Shown: positions 33,001 to 46,179 of the stretch, piece after piece
Numbering within the stretch: position 1 is the first letter of the stretch
Layout of the letters: each line of letters starts with the position of its first letter
Assembly (NCBI RefSeq): GCF_003286085.1
Contig: NW_020825288.1
Location: forward strand, 17,112,001-17,176,000
From: Drosophila persimilis
Taxonomy: Eukaryota > Arthropoda > Insecta > Diptera > Drosophilidae
Length of the DNA: 64,000 nucleotides
Direction: 5' to 3'
Program-made: the position numbers and the translations under genes
Notes under the pieces: model-generated
Told to the model about the DNA's origin: nothing
The model's database searches: none
Seen by the model: only the letters and a program-made list of their open reading frames with translations

Positions 33001-35766
33001 TATCATCCACACATCCAATCAGATGCTTCCTTGTGAGGCGATGATAGTGCCACAGTGCACCCCATCCCCCAGCCAGATATCAGGTTGCCTGCCACAAACT
33101 TTGGCATTTGCAACTGCCACTTGACATTTGCAGTGCCCGCAGTGGCCCCGGGGTCCCAGGTGACGATGCCGAGAAGTGAACGTTCTCGGCCTGGTTCTCG
33201 ATGCCGCTAGGGGCCCAATAGTGCAAACAGTAGGCTAATTGACAGTCAGTTCAAAATCCATATGTATACAATATAGTATAGTATAGTGTTCATTCAAATA
33301 AAACTCTCACTCCAACACGTAAATAATACAAAACATAAAACAGATAAAAAAACACGGCGGCTTGTCGCATTTGCAAAAATGGTAAGTGACTCGAACTTCA
33401 ACTTCAACTATTGCCCCAACGACAATGCCAATTCCTGTCTAGGTAAAGGTGTATCTGTTTCGCAAGCTGCATGCCCTCAGCCAGTTGCAGAGGGATGTCT
33501 GGGAGGAGGCGGTGCTCGAAGTGGTGGAGCCGGTGCTCAGTGGCAGGACCAGCACCGTCGTCAACTACGGCGAGACAATGGACTACGGCACTGACGAGAA
33601 TGATGTGATGGCCCGGATCTTTAGCGATTTGTTCAGGAATGTCTACACTCTGGAGCTGACCATGGAGGTCAACATATCTATCAGGCACGTTGAGATCAAT
33701 GGGGAGCGTCCAGAGTCCACGGGTGACATGGAGGGGCAGGACCACAGGCCATCCAAGCAGCACTTTGTGGCAACCACCGGTGATGTCTACACATACATAG
33801 ACAGGGTGATGCGGCGCCTGCCTCATAGCCGTGTGCTCTTCACCCTCAACGTGAGGCAAACGAACATCGATCAGTCGAGAAAAGTCTACGGCAAGCTGCA
33901 GTTTATTCACCTGAAGAGTGCCTCTGCGGACCCGGAGATGGTGGACAGCTCTACGTCCATGGGCTCCTTGCTGAAGCTCTTCAAGGTCCTGTCCCGCAGC
34001 CCCAAGACACACATGCGATATCACAACATCAACTTGACGCGACTACTCCACGAGGTGCTGGCAAGTGCCGACAGCACTGTGGTAATCAACTACACAGAAG
34101 CTTCTGTGTTCAACACAGTACTGATGGCGCCGGCCTGTACTCCGGCATCAGGCCATGCCAGACGTGAGTCGTCTGTCGAGATGTGGAAGGCGATGTACAG
34201 ACAGGAGCAAACGAAGTATCGATTCCTGAAGGAGAAGGTGCTCAACCTTGAGTTCTGCACCGGCGATGAGGAAAAACGGCAGCTATATGAGATGATGGAT
34301 GCTCTGGAGAGCGATTCCGAAGAATATAACGATTCCAGCAGTAGCGACACGGCCATAGAGACGATGCAGGCTTGCCAGGACATTGGGATGCCCTGCTATA
34401 TCCCTGTGTCCAATCAGAAAATGCATGAAATCCGAATGGAGGCAGAGCTGACCATCGAGGAGCTCAAGGAGCTGCAGTCGACAGTCGAACAGCTGTCCAT
34501 CAAGAACCAGCAACAACATAAGGAGCTGCTGGAAAAAAACGAAATGGTACGCCAACTCAATGAGGAACTAATCAAAGCTAACGAGGAGCTGCTGCAACAG
34601 AAGGTCTCCTTCCAGCAGAAGCTGCAGGCGTACACGGAGAGGTTCAATCAACTTTGGCGGGATCAGAGCCAGGTCTTCCAAGCGCGTGAGATAGAGCGCA
34701 AAGAGCAACTGTCCAAAATGCTCGACAGCTACTGCAAGGAGATGCAGAGCTCGCAACAGCGGCAGCTGATCCAGCTGCAGAAACAGACAGCAGAAGGATC
34801 GCGAGCTCCAAATCCAGGTTTCAAAAAAACAACTGAAGCTCCGGGCTGTACAAAAGCCGGCAGTTGCTCCACAGCTGCCGCAGCTGTAGTCAAGGAAGAG
34901 CCAAGTGAAAAACTCTAAGCGTGCAATAAAGAAACAAACACAAAGCCCACACTTAAAGGTCACCGATCCGATCCAATACGATCCGAGCGCTTTATCTGCG
35001 CTGTAGCAAAGTCTTCTTCAGGTCTAAGTATCATCCGGTTCGGGCCAGTCACGAAGCCCCATCACACATTCTCCTCCTGCTGCTGCTGCTGCCGATGCCT
35101 GGCTGTCCAACTTTGCCATTTAGCTGGGACTTTGACACAGCCACAGAGACAGCATAGCGCGCGGGGTTCGAGTCAGATCTCAACGAGCGCCTGCAAGTTC
35201 GTTGCCTAAGTCTTTCGTTTTTACCGCCAATTTATCGACTCTGTGTGGTGGGGAGGGGGTGGGACTTGAATCTATGTCTAGAACAATTTTTAGAACAGAA
35301 TCTGGCATTCGAATTCAGGGATTTAAATGTCATACAGTTATGAAATTTAGCTATAGATTATTTATATATCTCTCATCTCATATTAACAAAGAGCATTAAC
35401 CATTCGCTGTGGCATAGGATAGCCTTTTTTGAGCTGGATCTGCTGCTGCCTTAATCCCAGACCGTTGCACTTGCAAGAGCAGACAACACTTACCCCGATT
35501 CCGGGAAGCTTCACGCACACGTGGAACATCTGGCACTGGGTGTCGGGATCGGCATAGTAGCCGCCGAGTATCTTGTCGTGGCAGGTGAACTGAGTCTTCG
35601 GCATATTCTGCAGACTGTACGTGGGCCATGGCCTGCCGAAAGCCAAGTCATCGTCCTCGTCGAGCAACTGCGCCTGGCCGAGTCCGAGGCTGCTCCAAAG
35701 TGTCGCCGCCGTCGTTGCTGTAAGATTCAGAAACAGAAAACGTGATCTGGTTAGGCTTACGCTCAT
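30063..35766 (-). CDS. Secreted chitin-binding (type 2 domain) cuticle protein with a long Thr/Ser-rich tail
   Basis: Four exons (minus): 35494-35766, 32214-32415, 31895-32146 and 30063-31801; 821 residues. A signal peptide (hydrophobic to about residue 31) precedes one chitin-binding type-2 (CBM14) domain with Cys at 62, 78, 84, 99, 112 and 120. The spacing, including the 5-residue gap between the second and third, is that of the family. The domain is split by the 3.1-kb first intron. The remaining 700 residues are low-complexity, rich in Ser, Thr, Pro, Gln and Arg, with TTTTS-type runs. One chitin-binding domain with a long tail fits the CPAP1 group of cuticle/apical matrix proteins. The 93-base third intron (31802-31894) has no in-frame stop and a length divisible by three. 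Start ATG at 35766 chosen because it opens the signal peptide. Confidence 0.85.
32416..33378. other. Part of the chitin-binding gene's first intron, left of the nested gene
   Basis: Non-coding on both strands as far as I can see. A poly-CAG/CAA-type stretch lies near 32568-32600. The right end must hold the promoter and 5' UTR of the nested kinesin-like gene; a TATAGTATAGTATAGT stretch lies near 33271-33287. Confidence 0.5.
33379..34918 (+). CDS. Degenerate kinesin-heavy-chain-like protein (pseudo-motor), nested gene
   Basis: Two exons: 33379-33381 (just the ATG) and 33443-34918; 492 residues. Residues about 15-235 follow the second half of a KIF5-type motor domain: IFSDLFRNVYTLE, LFTLNVRQTN, GKLQFIHLKSA, and NLTRLLHEVLAS...TVVINYTEAS match the order of the kinesin alpha2, switch I strand, switch II strand and alpha5 blocks. 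The ATPase motifs are gone. The P-loop position reads NYGETMDYGTDEN with no GKT, switch I lacks NxxSSRSH, and switch II reads HLKSAS instead of DLAGSE. The first 70 or so residues of a motor are also missing. WKAMYRQEQTKYRFLKEKVLNLE resembles the start of the KHC neck/stalk, and a coiled coil runs to about residue 440. It should not move on microtubules by ATP hydrolysis; binding or dimer-partner roles are possible. Poly(A) signal AATAAA at 34925-34930. Confidence 0.75.
34919..35493. other. Part of the chitin-binding gene's first intron, right of the nested gene
   Basis: Holds the 3' UTR of the kinesin-like gene (AATAAA at 34925-34930) and a CTG run near 35077-35092. No other feature seen. 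Confidence 0.55.
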
Positions 35767-38700
35767 CAAATGGAAACTCAAGTAGTGCTAGAATTGGTGC
35801 TTATGCTGACACCGAGGCTGGTGCTGGTGCTCGAGCTGATGCTGAGGCTGACCAGTGGACGAGTGACCTTCATGTGGCCGACGCTCGCATCACTTTCGCT
35901 TACATGAAGCCAGCGCGATCTCGAGACGAGCTCATGATTTATGTGTGCCGGAGCAGGCACTTGTGGCTGTCCGGCTGTCCAAGGCTGAGCAACCTCCAAC
36001 ATGGTTCTGCGTGTGCCTGTCTGCTTTTTATTTATTTATTTTGGGTCCATTGATTGGTATTTCTGATACCGAGAGACATCATTAACATTTCAGTCAAACG
36101 GCAAACAAGACGCCGCATTCCCACAGCGATATATGATCACTCGGGTCAGTCCAGCTGTCAAATTAACCATAAAATGGATCCACTGATCTACGGATCCACT
36201 CTGCTCATGAGGGTTGTTCAATTAAAATGCCAAGTCAATCACTTTTATGGATATACCGTCCACTGCTTGTCGTACCTGCGTCGGACATTAAAAGCTAATT
36301 AAACCCGTGACTCTTCCTAATTGCCATGACGCCCATGTATCATGTCTGTCTCGGACTCTAAGTCAGACCAGTTTTTTTCCTTCAACTACTTATTGTGGTA
36401 TATGGCAGCCTGGCAGCTTCTGTTCTTGGCCAACCCCACCAGCCAGCAGCGGAAGATGAGCAATTAAAGCAATCGTAAATGCAATTTTCAACTGCTGCTG
36501 CAGAACAAATGCTGCAGCCGACATGGTGGCTTCGGTTCGTCTGGCCCGGGCACAAATTGCACTCGTAGGTTGCATAATCTGCCAGTGCGCCCATTCATCA
36601 TGCCATAGCCAAAAAAAAAAAAAAACAAAAACAACAAATGCACAGAAAAAAGGAAAAACAGATAAAGAAAACCCAAAGTACCGAACAAAAAGAGAAAACA
36701 AACTATCCAGCCTAGTTGGATGGATTCAAGAAGAAAGACCGTCGTCTGTGCAGCAACCCGACTCTGATTCGCATTTAATTCAAATTCAAATGAATTTCAA
36801 TTTCAGCTTGCCTCCCCCCCACACCCAATCGTGCAGGGGCATTGTGTGGCAGTGAACTATGACTGGACTGACTGGACAGGGCAGCTCTTTTGTTTCCTTT
36901 CCCCCCTAAAAATGCAGATTGTTCGATGCCGATTTCAATTGCTTTGTGGGAAGAGAGTGAATCTCTAATTTTGTGCCTGCCCCGACAAATCGCACAGAGC
37001 TCAAAGCCCAGTCAAGTGGAGTGGGTCTCACGCAGAGTGGTCTGGCTGGAGTCCCCTCAAGCTTCCGTTTTTGGGCGTTGTCCCAATCCACTCTCCAATC
37101 ATCTATCTCTTTTCCAGCTATGATTGGCTTAAAAGATAATTTACAATGTGGTAATTATGCAGATGACCTACTCTTAGCCATAATTGCCATTTCTCAGCCT
37201 TGTCTTCGTTTCGCCCTGCTGCGGGAGCTGGCCAACAAATTACATTTGATTTCGAATGTGATCGATATGAAACTCATTGAATCCCATTAATTTCTTTCGC
37301 GACCGATGGACCTTGAACCAGCATCAGCAATAACAGCAGCCCATCATTTCTATATGAAACATGTTCAGAAGACAACCCAACTAATGAGCATCATGCGATT
37401 TTTTGCCCAATGCTGCGATACGATGGGATCTTTTATGTCCAAGCACAATATGCGATTGTTCATGAGTCATTATCATGGAGAAGGTCGATTGCCACAATCA
37501 AAGAAGTACTGCCGAAGCTAAGGTACAAGTTTACCAAGAAAAAGACAACAAAAGCCTAAAAGAAAGTTACCCCCTAATCGATATCTGATCTGGTATTTTC
37601 TATAGTAATTTGTTCATCAATGAAATTCAAAAGCAGGTCGAAGCCAGCAAACTATAGGCATGAAAATGAACATTTTAAATCCTTCAGACAAATTAGATCA
37701 GAACTCATGCAGAATATCAATGACAGCAACCCCGAATTATCTATAAAATTTCAATATTTGTTGTTCTACGATTTTCAAGAACATTTTGTGGAATAAATTA
37801 CCCCAAAAATTCGTAGAAAATAATCACAGTCCCAGTTTTAATCCTAACTTGTTGTACTCACCCAAGATGATGGCAAACATTTTATAATTAACACTCAACA
37901 TGACGGTTTATGGTTTAGGTAATCCAATTCGAGTGATTCTGTCAAAAATCAGGATGTTATCCAATAGGTAATCCAAAGCGTTTAAGCTGCTATTTAATGT
38001 CGATTTTCACATGGATCGCACTGCAAAACAAGACAGAATAGACACAGCACCAGAGAGATCTCATGAGTATGGTAAAGGGATTTGATTGGATTGGATTGCA
38101 AAATCAAAATGCAAAATCCCACAAGCCGCACAAGATGTTCGTTTCGCCTTGTTTCGCTTCGCTTTTCACGAACTAAACACCGCACACCAAAAAGTGTCCG
38201 TCATGTAGGAAATGAGCGGTGGTCGGTGCCGACAAGACCAAATAAAATGGTTCTTCTTTTGCTTCGCAGATTCAAGCGTATGTAAATGCGTACGAAAATG
38301 TGTTTCGCAAGGTGCGAAAACTACGGAAGAGCCATTTAGAAGGTGCAGCGAAACGTTGAGAGACGTGGACGTGAGGCGTCTGCCTCACTTGACTGGGCAG
38401 ACGGCAGAAAAAGCACAGAGTCACAGCCGCCACTTGCAACAGGGCACAGGGCACAAGGCACAGCAGAGGTACGAACCGCACGGAGGAGACAGGCGAACCA
38501 AGCGAGCCAAGCGGGGCGCTGCGATGCGATGCGCGATTTGTGACTGGATCGTTTACGTTGTCGAAGCGAAATGATTTCGGAAAGCGAAAGGAAAAACCAC
38601 TTGGAGCCCATCACAGTGGTGCCGCAGTGCTGCGGTGCTGTGGCACAGCGGCAGAGACGCTGGCAGCACCGCAGATCTCCGAGCGAAGCATCTTCGTGCT

Positions 38701-39002
38701 CGTCTCGTGTGAGCCGACTCGGTCGGGCTGCTTTTCGTGCTCGTTTGTTCTGCGGCTTCTTTGGTCTGGTCCCCTAGACGTATGCTTAACGCAGATTACG
38801 CATACGCAGCGTGTGACCATATGACACTTGTCTGCATTGTGCCCTGCTGCAGTGCTGCCCCCTTGGAACGCAGCTGCACCGCTGCGCCGCTCCTCCGCCT
38901 GCCAGGAGTCGTCACTCATCATCACTTACGTCAGCCGGCCGCAGGGCCAGCTCATGATTGTGGGCAAGCGCTGGCCGCACTCTCACTCCCACCGCAATTA
39001 CA

Positions 39003-39033
39003 CCCGTACCCGTACCCGTACCCGTACACGTAC
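39003..39033. repeat. CCCGTA hexanucleotide repeat
   Basis: About five tandem CCCGTA units ending in an imperfect copy. Confidence 0.85.
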
Positions 39034-41953
39034 AGTTCACGTAGCACAGCGCCTGGTCTCTTGGGTTGCATCTTCCGCTGGGTATTATGTCATAGTCATG
39101 GCGGGGCTTTGTCATTTGCTGGCCCATCTGCTGTGGATGTTGTTGGCTGCCACTGCCGCTGCCGCTGCGGCTGTGAGTGCGGCAGCCATGTCGGGGCAAA
39201 AGTCGCGATGCCACCGACAATCCGGTTATGTCTATATGGGTAAGTGTGGCACAGACTGCGGGGAATGTGCGGCATTTTGTTGCAGTGTGGGAATTTACAC
39301 GCCTGCAGTTTTCGGCCAAGATCTGTGCATCTTGGGCGTAACTACCATTTGGGCAGATTCTTCATATTTTCCGTTTTGATTCGCAAAAAGGTTGCGCCCA
39401 GATAAAGGCAAGCAACAAACCCAAGCTGTCACCTGGAACTGGCAGCTTGGCATTTCAAAGTTGAGGTTGCCTGCCGGAAAAAAACCAGACACCGAAAACA
39501 GGGCAAAGGCAAAGCAAAGGCAAAGTCATGCAAAGCAGCTGCCAGACTGCGACTGCGGTACAAAAAATGTCAACTTTAGACGGTGGAAAAGTGAAATCGA
39601 AACGGAGGACGAGCCTGCGCGACTGGATGACTTTCAACCTGGAGCCACATTCACCAAAACTTGTGGGAAGTGGCATATGGCAGAGGCAGAGCCTGTGTCT
39701 GCCGCCATTTTTCTAATTTGCTGCTGATTGTGATTGTGTAAGAGATGGCAGAGGAGTCCCAGTCGCAATCCTCGTAATAAATGCTCATTTTATACTCCTG
39801 TGTGTGCCAATGACTCACGCGATCTGCTGCTGACTGCTGCCTCCTCGGCGGCCTCCATCAGCCCTCTGCGTGGGAAAGGCCAATAATAAGGAAGTACCAG
39901 TGTCCAATGCCCCAGCACAAAGCTCAACCAAATGTCCAAAGATGACTCCAGACACGATCTCAAAGGCGATCGCTGCATGGGCATGGGTCTGAATAGATGT
40001 CTGCTTGGCATTACACAGCATCTAAGCGGATTGAATTCTAATTAGCGACCGCCTTCAATTAAATACACATCAGCTCGAATGGCCTTAGATTCCCCGCATT
40101 GACATTGATAAATGTGTTCCCCGACAAAGACACGAATTCGGTGTTTCACTTGGCAGCTACAAGTGCTCGGAAAACAGCTACAAGCCCCGCTGCTCTCGAG
40201 TCATTAAGAATCCGTTTGCCAGGTAAATTATTTAATTTTTACTCATTATGTAAGCTTTGCCAGCTGCCTGAATGCCTGGTGGTGTGGTAAAAGTGCCGAA
40301 AGCATTTGCACATCGTGTGGGAGCCAATGGAAAATGCATTCACCCAAAATGCATTCACCACCATCACCAGAAACAGCAGTGGCACCAGCAGCTGAAAAAC
40401 TAAAAATTCAATTAAGCTGAAGATGCGCCTGAGCAGACTCCTCGCCGGGCAGAGTTTGGTCTGGCATTTGGTGCCATTCCAGCGACAAGTAACGCGCCAA
40501 AAAATGCCAAAACCCTGGCAGAAGCTAAAGCAGTAGCAGAAGCCGAGGCAGAGCCAGCCACAGCGGCAGGCCAACCACTAACGAGTCGCGAGGATTGCGA
40601 TTGGGATTGAAGCTGGAATTGGAATCGCAGACGAGGAGACACAGAGACAGACAGACAGTCAGATAGACGGGCAGACGGCCATCCCAGGTCGTTGAGTAAT
40701 TGTGCAGCAATGAGCATGGGCTGCCAGCAGATTTTCCCGTTGATAAAGTGCAGCTCTCGGAAAACCTTTACCAGGCAGCCGCTCATAATAAGAAATTGCA
40801 TACTCGTATACCTCTCCATACCAACATATATTGTGTGCATATAATGTGTTTACACACATATAATTTCGCATTGGCTGGCTTCGGATTCGGATGGGGAGGC
40901 TGCACGTGGCAAACGCTGCCACAAACGGAGACGGAGGCCACAGCTGTGCAATTTACAGTTTTATGGATGCCACGCTGCTTGCGAAACGCCAAAGCTTTTT
41001 CGGGATTGGGAATGGGTCAGTCAGTCAGTGAGCGGCTCCATCGTTGAGTGGTCTGCCTGGCTAATTTGACGCATTTGCCTTGATGCGGCGGCATGTTTAA
41101 ACAAATCCAGCGAGACGAGACGCATTAAAATAACCAATAAGACGAAAGACTTGAGCAACGAACTTGTTTTTGATTAAAGTTATAAGGATTCCGGTAGTCG
41201 ATTGGAGCGCGGTATTTCTAGGATTTGTCCTCTTTAAAGGTCAGGCATGGCTTAGAATAAAGTTGTTCCTGCTCTGTACAGATGGTTTCACTGAAATTCT
41301 TTTGAAATTTCACTGAAATTCTATTCATTTATTCCGAAAGAAATTTGTTGATGTCTAAAAATTCATCGATCTGTTCTAAAAAAAATTGGGAAAATGAGTA
41401 ACTTGAAGATTGAATAAAATTTTGTAATTTTTTTCCCAATCTGACGGCTTTGGCTACTCTCTTGCAACTCTTTAAATGTTGTTCACAGTTGTCCTTCATT
41501 TAGAACTTTGTAACTTTATAACTTTGTAATTTAATTGAATTCGATTAATACACAAAACTACAGAATATATTCTTAATACATATTTCCGAGGCAAGACTAG
41601 CCTATTCCCTGTAGTTCAGTAGCATGACATCCAAATCCTCTGCTGATCAACCTGGAACCTGGTCGTAACCTTCATAATAACCTTAATTGATCTAAAAATA
41701 AATCACACCATAAAGAGTATTAAATATATAATCAAGAGTAAAGTTAAATTAAGTTAGTTAGTGTATATAGCATCTATTAAGAAATTCACCAAGCGAATGT
41801 ACTTATACAACTTTATTTATAGAACATTCCATTAAACAGATTAAAGACTTAATCCGCCTTAATCCACATCCATCGCTAGTCAATGCACTCAAGCATTCTA
41901 AATTGTATTTTCTGGCACTCGTGGACTAGCCTCACTCTGCCATAAGCACAGCC

Positions 41954-41974
41954 AACACACACACACACACACAC
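41954..41974. repeat. CA microsatellite
   Basis: An (AC)n run of about ten units. Confidence 0.9.
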
Positions 41975-42279
41975 TGCTGATCGCTGCAGTGGAAATTTGC
42001 ATAAAATGTGCATTAGCCGCCCACCCCCGCTTAGGCAACGGCCTCGCCACCACCACCACTAGCAGCAGCAGCAGCAGCACCATCATCATTATCACCATCC
42101 ACCAACAGCCTCATCGCATCCCAGGCCAGGCCAGGCCTGGTTGTATCGGATCGGATCGGGCCGGGCCGGGCCGGGCCAGGCCAGACCGGGCTGTGCCACA
42201 CCAAGGCGAAACTTGTGCCGAAATCTGCACGACGAAACGTGAGAAAATGTTATAGACATTGCAGTTGCTATGCCACACA

Positions 42280-42303
42280 GACACACACACACACACACAC
42301 ACA
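42280..42303. repeat. CA microsatellite
   Basis: An (AC)n run of about twelve units, some 300 bases from a similar run. Confidence 0.9.
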
Positions 42304-43307
42304 TATACTAGATACGAGTATCTATGCTTACATAGATGGATCATGGTAGGAGCGAAATAAAAACTAAATAATAAAAAATATTTGGTAAATTATGGGAATG
42401 AATGAGACGAAACGGTGTACTGCCGGCGGTACTGGTGATGCTGGTGTTGCTTTAGGTGGAGGTGGTATTCGGGCGGCAAAGAATCCAGCTTGCAGATGCT
42501 GCACCAAGAGCGGTTGTTGCTGTGTGCTGGTGCTGTACGAGTATCTGTGACTAATTGCATGCCCATACAAATGCACTTTTCGTAATTATTTGCCGTACTG
42601 CTGGAATATGTGTGAATTATTATGCAGTCAGGGTTCCATTGTAATCATGTTAATGAGCTTTCGGCTCGTCTGAGTCGCAGTTGGATCAAAGCCGAAGCTG
42701 AACTGAAGCTGAAGCACCGGCATTGTTCGTGAGTCTTCTGGAAAAAAAGAAGAATAAAATTCTAAGTCGCCAAATGCCAAATGCCAGAGCCAGAGCGATG
42801 CTACACGGCTAATAGATACTAATGCTGACCAGGATGCTGAGCTAAACGCTAGACACTAAGCTCAAATTATGCGCATTTTCAAGACAACTTTTATTTTATG
42901 GTAATTCAATTAGACGGCATCTTTTGTCACCCATCACCCACAAACAGCAGCAGCATAACCCACCAGCAATATTGCCTTTTGCCTGAACTCTGCCCAATGC
43001 TGTCGTTGTGGCCGACTGTGGCGGCGGAGTCTTCTTCATTTTGCGGGAAACATTTTGGCAAAAACGTTTTTTAAGGAGCGCCACTTGCTGATCGTTTGTT
43101 TGCCCAAAAAAAAAAAAAACACGACAACAACAGACAACAGACACAGCGGCAACAGCGACAACAGCAACAGCGGCAACATCTACAACAGAAACTTGGCTGT
43201 TTGCTGATTTATGCGTTTTGCAGCATTTAAATTGGCATTTATGTCAAACTGCGGTAAGGGTAAGTAATATTTTGTATAATACATTTCGCTTTATTTGTTT
43301 TATAACC

Positions 43308-43339
43308 CAGCCAGCCGGCCAGCCAGCCAGCCAGCCAGC
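43308..43339. repeat. CCAG tetranucleotide repeat
   Basis: About eight CCAG units with one CCGG variant. Confidence 0.88.
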
Positions 43340-46179
43340 GTCCTTGGGCTCTGTCCGCTTCGACACTTTTCCAGCCAGCCCCAGACCCCCAAAAGCTGAT
43401 GAGATCTCTTTCCCATGGCTGCCACTCGCAAAAAGAAGACTAAGATGATGATGCTGATGCTGTTTACGTTCGCTTTCAGTTTATTGAGCTGCGGCAGGGC
43501 ATTTGTTAAACAAATTGTTTAATTGTTCCACAATCACTTACGTAGAGGTATAGGAAGGCCCCCATGCCCCCATGTTTTGTAATGCAACTTTGTCAAGCAA
43601 CCAAAGAAGTCCCCCCGTTCTAGTGGCAATATGGAAACTGAACTTTGTTCTTCTAACATTTCTGGCTGCTGTGCTTCCTCCACTCAAATACGAAACGAAT
43701 AAAAAACGAATCGAAAACTTGAAATTGTGGAAACTGCTAGATGCTACTCGTACTATAAGTTGCAATTGGTCGATCCGCTCTCCAAACGGCTGTGGATCGT
43801 CAATACCTGTGCGAGATATGGTGGCAGCAGCGGCAGCATATGCAGACAAAATGCCAGTGGCCTTGGAGCAGGCTGAGAATGTTGCAGAAGCAACAACAAC
43901 AACAAGAGCAGCAGCAGAAGCAACAGCAGCATCCACTTCCACTTTGACGATGGCTGAATCTTTCGAAAGCTGCCAAATCCGTTCGGCTTTCGATGGCTGT
44001 TATAGTTATAGTGTGTTTTTTTCTAGTTTATGTGAAAAATCACATCAGCAGCAGCAGCAGCTGATGTCTGCGGCGTCTCTGCCGCGGAATTACCCAATAG
44101 GCAGCAATGAAAATGTGTTGGCGTAATTAATTAAACAAATTATGTGAATTGCGCAGCGCGCATTTGACGTTTTTGGTGCAGATCTCGCATCCAGGTTCGG
44201 GGCATTCAAGTTGATTGCAATTTTTATTAATTTCACTTAGCGGTGGGAATGCCGTGGTGCTATAAAAAGTGCATCAGCATCAGTGCACTACCAGCAGCAG
44301 CAACAACAACCACTCTCATATGGTCAACAGTGATTACAATTGCAGCAGTAAACATTTTGCAATGTGACTTTTACGTGCTGGCTCCTTATAAGTAACTTAT
44401 GGGCACACCTGGCTCCAACAGCAGCCCCCAAGCTCCTTGGGCCAGGCACTGGCACTTGACGGCGACGGCTCATTGTGTACTTTGTGCCATTTTGGGCGAA
44501 AAATTCTTCAATTCTTTGCTGTCTGCAGCTGTCCAGACCGCAATCAACGGCCACATCGCCGTCACAATCGCCATCGCCCCGAGTGCCTTGTCATTCATTG
44601 TTTGGGAAAATTCAATCAATTATTAATTACACGCCTTGTTGCATTCGAGTGCTCCCATCGATTGTGAGCACCGCCCCCAGACCGGACCAGACCAATAGTG
44701 CAACATCTTCATAGTGCCGTGCCTCTTCCCTGTCACATTTTCCACTTCGGCCAACTCATTTAATCTGGCAAAGTGTTTGGAAATACTTAACAACCGCATC
44801 GAAATTAGTTTCGTTATTGTGTTAGCCTTCGGCTCATCTCATCTCGTCTCGTCCACTCCGACTCTGCCTCTGCCGCTGACTCCGACTGAATTGATTTTTG
44901 ACGTGCGTGCGGTTGCCGTGACGGAGGAGACCGACCCGTCCGAGTGCGTGTGGGAAAATGGGATTTAAAAGGCAATTCTGCGGCGGGGTAATGGGCAATC
45001 TATTCCGGAAATGCAGAGAACGGCCCTTGCGGCAAAAGCGGTTACGAGGCTGCTGCTTCGGTGGCAAAGGGTTAGATGTGTAGGCGTCACCAGTGGCTGC
45101 AACAGGCTCGGTTCGGTTTCAGATCCGCCATATGCTGTCGCCTGACGAGGCAACGCCACAACAATGGCACCGAAACCATGACACAAAGCCACTTGGCAAG
45201 TTGGCGGCATTTGGCGATCGCTAAAAGTCACATTGTTGACCTTTTTGCGGTCTTGGGGCTGTAGCTCCGGCTCCGGCTATGGCTGGGGCTCTCCATCTCT
45301 CAGCCTCGCACATTGGAGAAAAGGTTTCTGTCTTTTCTGAAGTAGTCTCCCCCACCTGCCCACCAGCCCACCAGCCCACCAGCCCACCTACCTACCCAAA
45401 GCAAACTCCCGGCCATAGCCATAGCCTCCGACAACAAGCGCGGCTCATTAAAATAATATTTAACCTTTGAATAAGAGACAAATACTTGTTGAATATCTAC
45501 GAGTACGAGTACGAGTATGTCTGTGGAGATTCGGTTCGGTTATGTCTTTGTCTGTCCCGTCTGCCGAGCGCCAACGAGCCGTGAGCAATTAAAAATTAAC
45601 TATTTACTTTTAATGCGCATAGTTTGACGCCGACCGCTCCCCCTGGCTCTAAGCCCCGCCTCTGCATCAGGCGCCCATTACCAATTGAATTCCATGTTTA
45701 ACGAGTTTTGACAGCCCCGTATTTGCTTCTCTTTTCCCCCATTTGTATATTTGCAATGCAATTGTAAAGACTCTACCGCGGCAAGGGTATACCTCTGTGG
45801 CTAGACACTTTCGAGTTCCCCAAAATGATCTGAAGTTACAATCCACCAATAGAGACGAAAGAGCATTGCTGGTTTGGCTTGCATCTGTTGGGGTTTGGTT
45901 TCCTTTCTTGTTGAGGCTGGCATTCATCCGGCAGCGACTGCTGCGTCTGAACCTGACCTATCCGCTCCGTTCACACGCTGCGCTGGCTGCGATCGGCCCC
46001 CGAGGGGTGCGTACCATCGTCAGCCCTGACATCCATTGCAGCTCCAAACATCAGGGAATGCTGGAAATGGAAAAGGTGTCGAGCATTTTGCTGTCAGACG
46101 ATGCCGGAAAGTGTTTGGATTTAGTGATCAAAATTCAATTTTTAAGGCCCGACGACTTCGGATTCCCGGCATTCTGAAC

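Larger units (their letters stand above)
35767..46179. other. 10.4-kb intergenic, non-coding
   Basis: I find no exon with family resemblance or a credible splice chain. It begins with the promoter side of the chitin-binding gene. Simple repeats include poly(A) at 36608-36623, CCCGTA repeats at 39003-39033, CA runs at 41954-41974 and 42280-42303, CAG at 42060-42079, a CCGGG/CCAGG tract at 42121-42190, CCAG repeats at 43308-43339, and CCACCAGC-type repeats at 45361-45390. Long frames near 38740-39380 and 43570-44130 are composed of repeats or low-complexity sequence and are not claimed as genes. Enhancers for neighbouring genes are the likely content. Confidence 0.5.

Noticed and set aside
38737..39379. 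Two overlapping plus-strand frames of 168 and 183 codons
   Set aside because: They run through CCCGTA and GCC/GCT repeats, are low-complexity in both frames, and have no recognisable domain.
43572..44126. 184-codon plus-strand frame
   Set aside because: It is kept open by CAG/CAA-rich low-complexity sequence, with no domain and no supporting signals.
45743..46177. 144-codon plus-strand frame upstream of the small peptide
   Set aside because: No domain seen. It may be part of the 5' UTR or a non-coding exon of the small gene, but I cannot support it as protein-coding.
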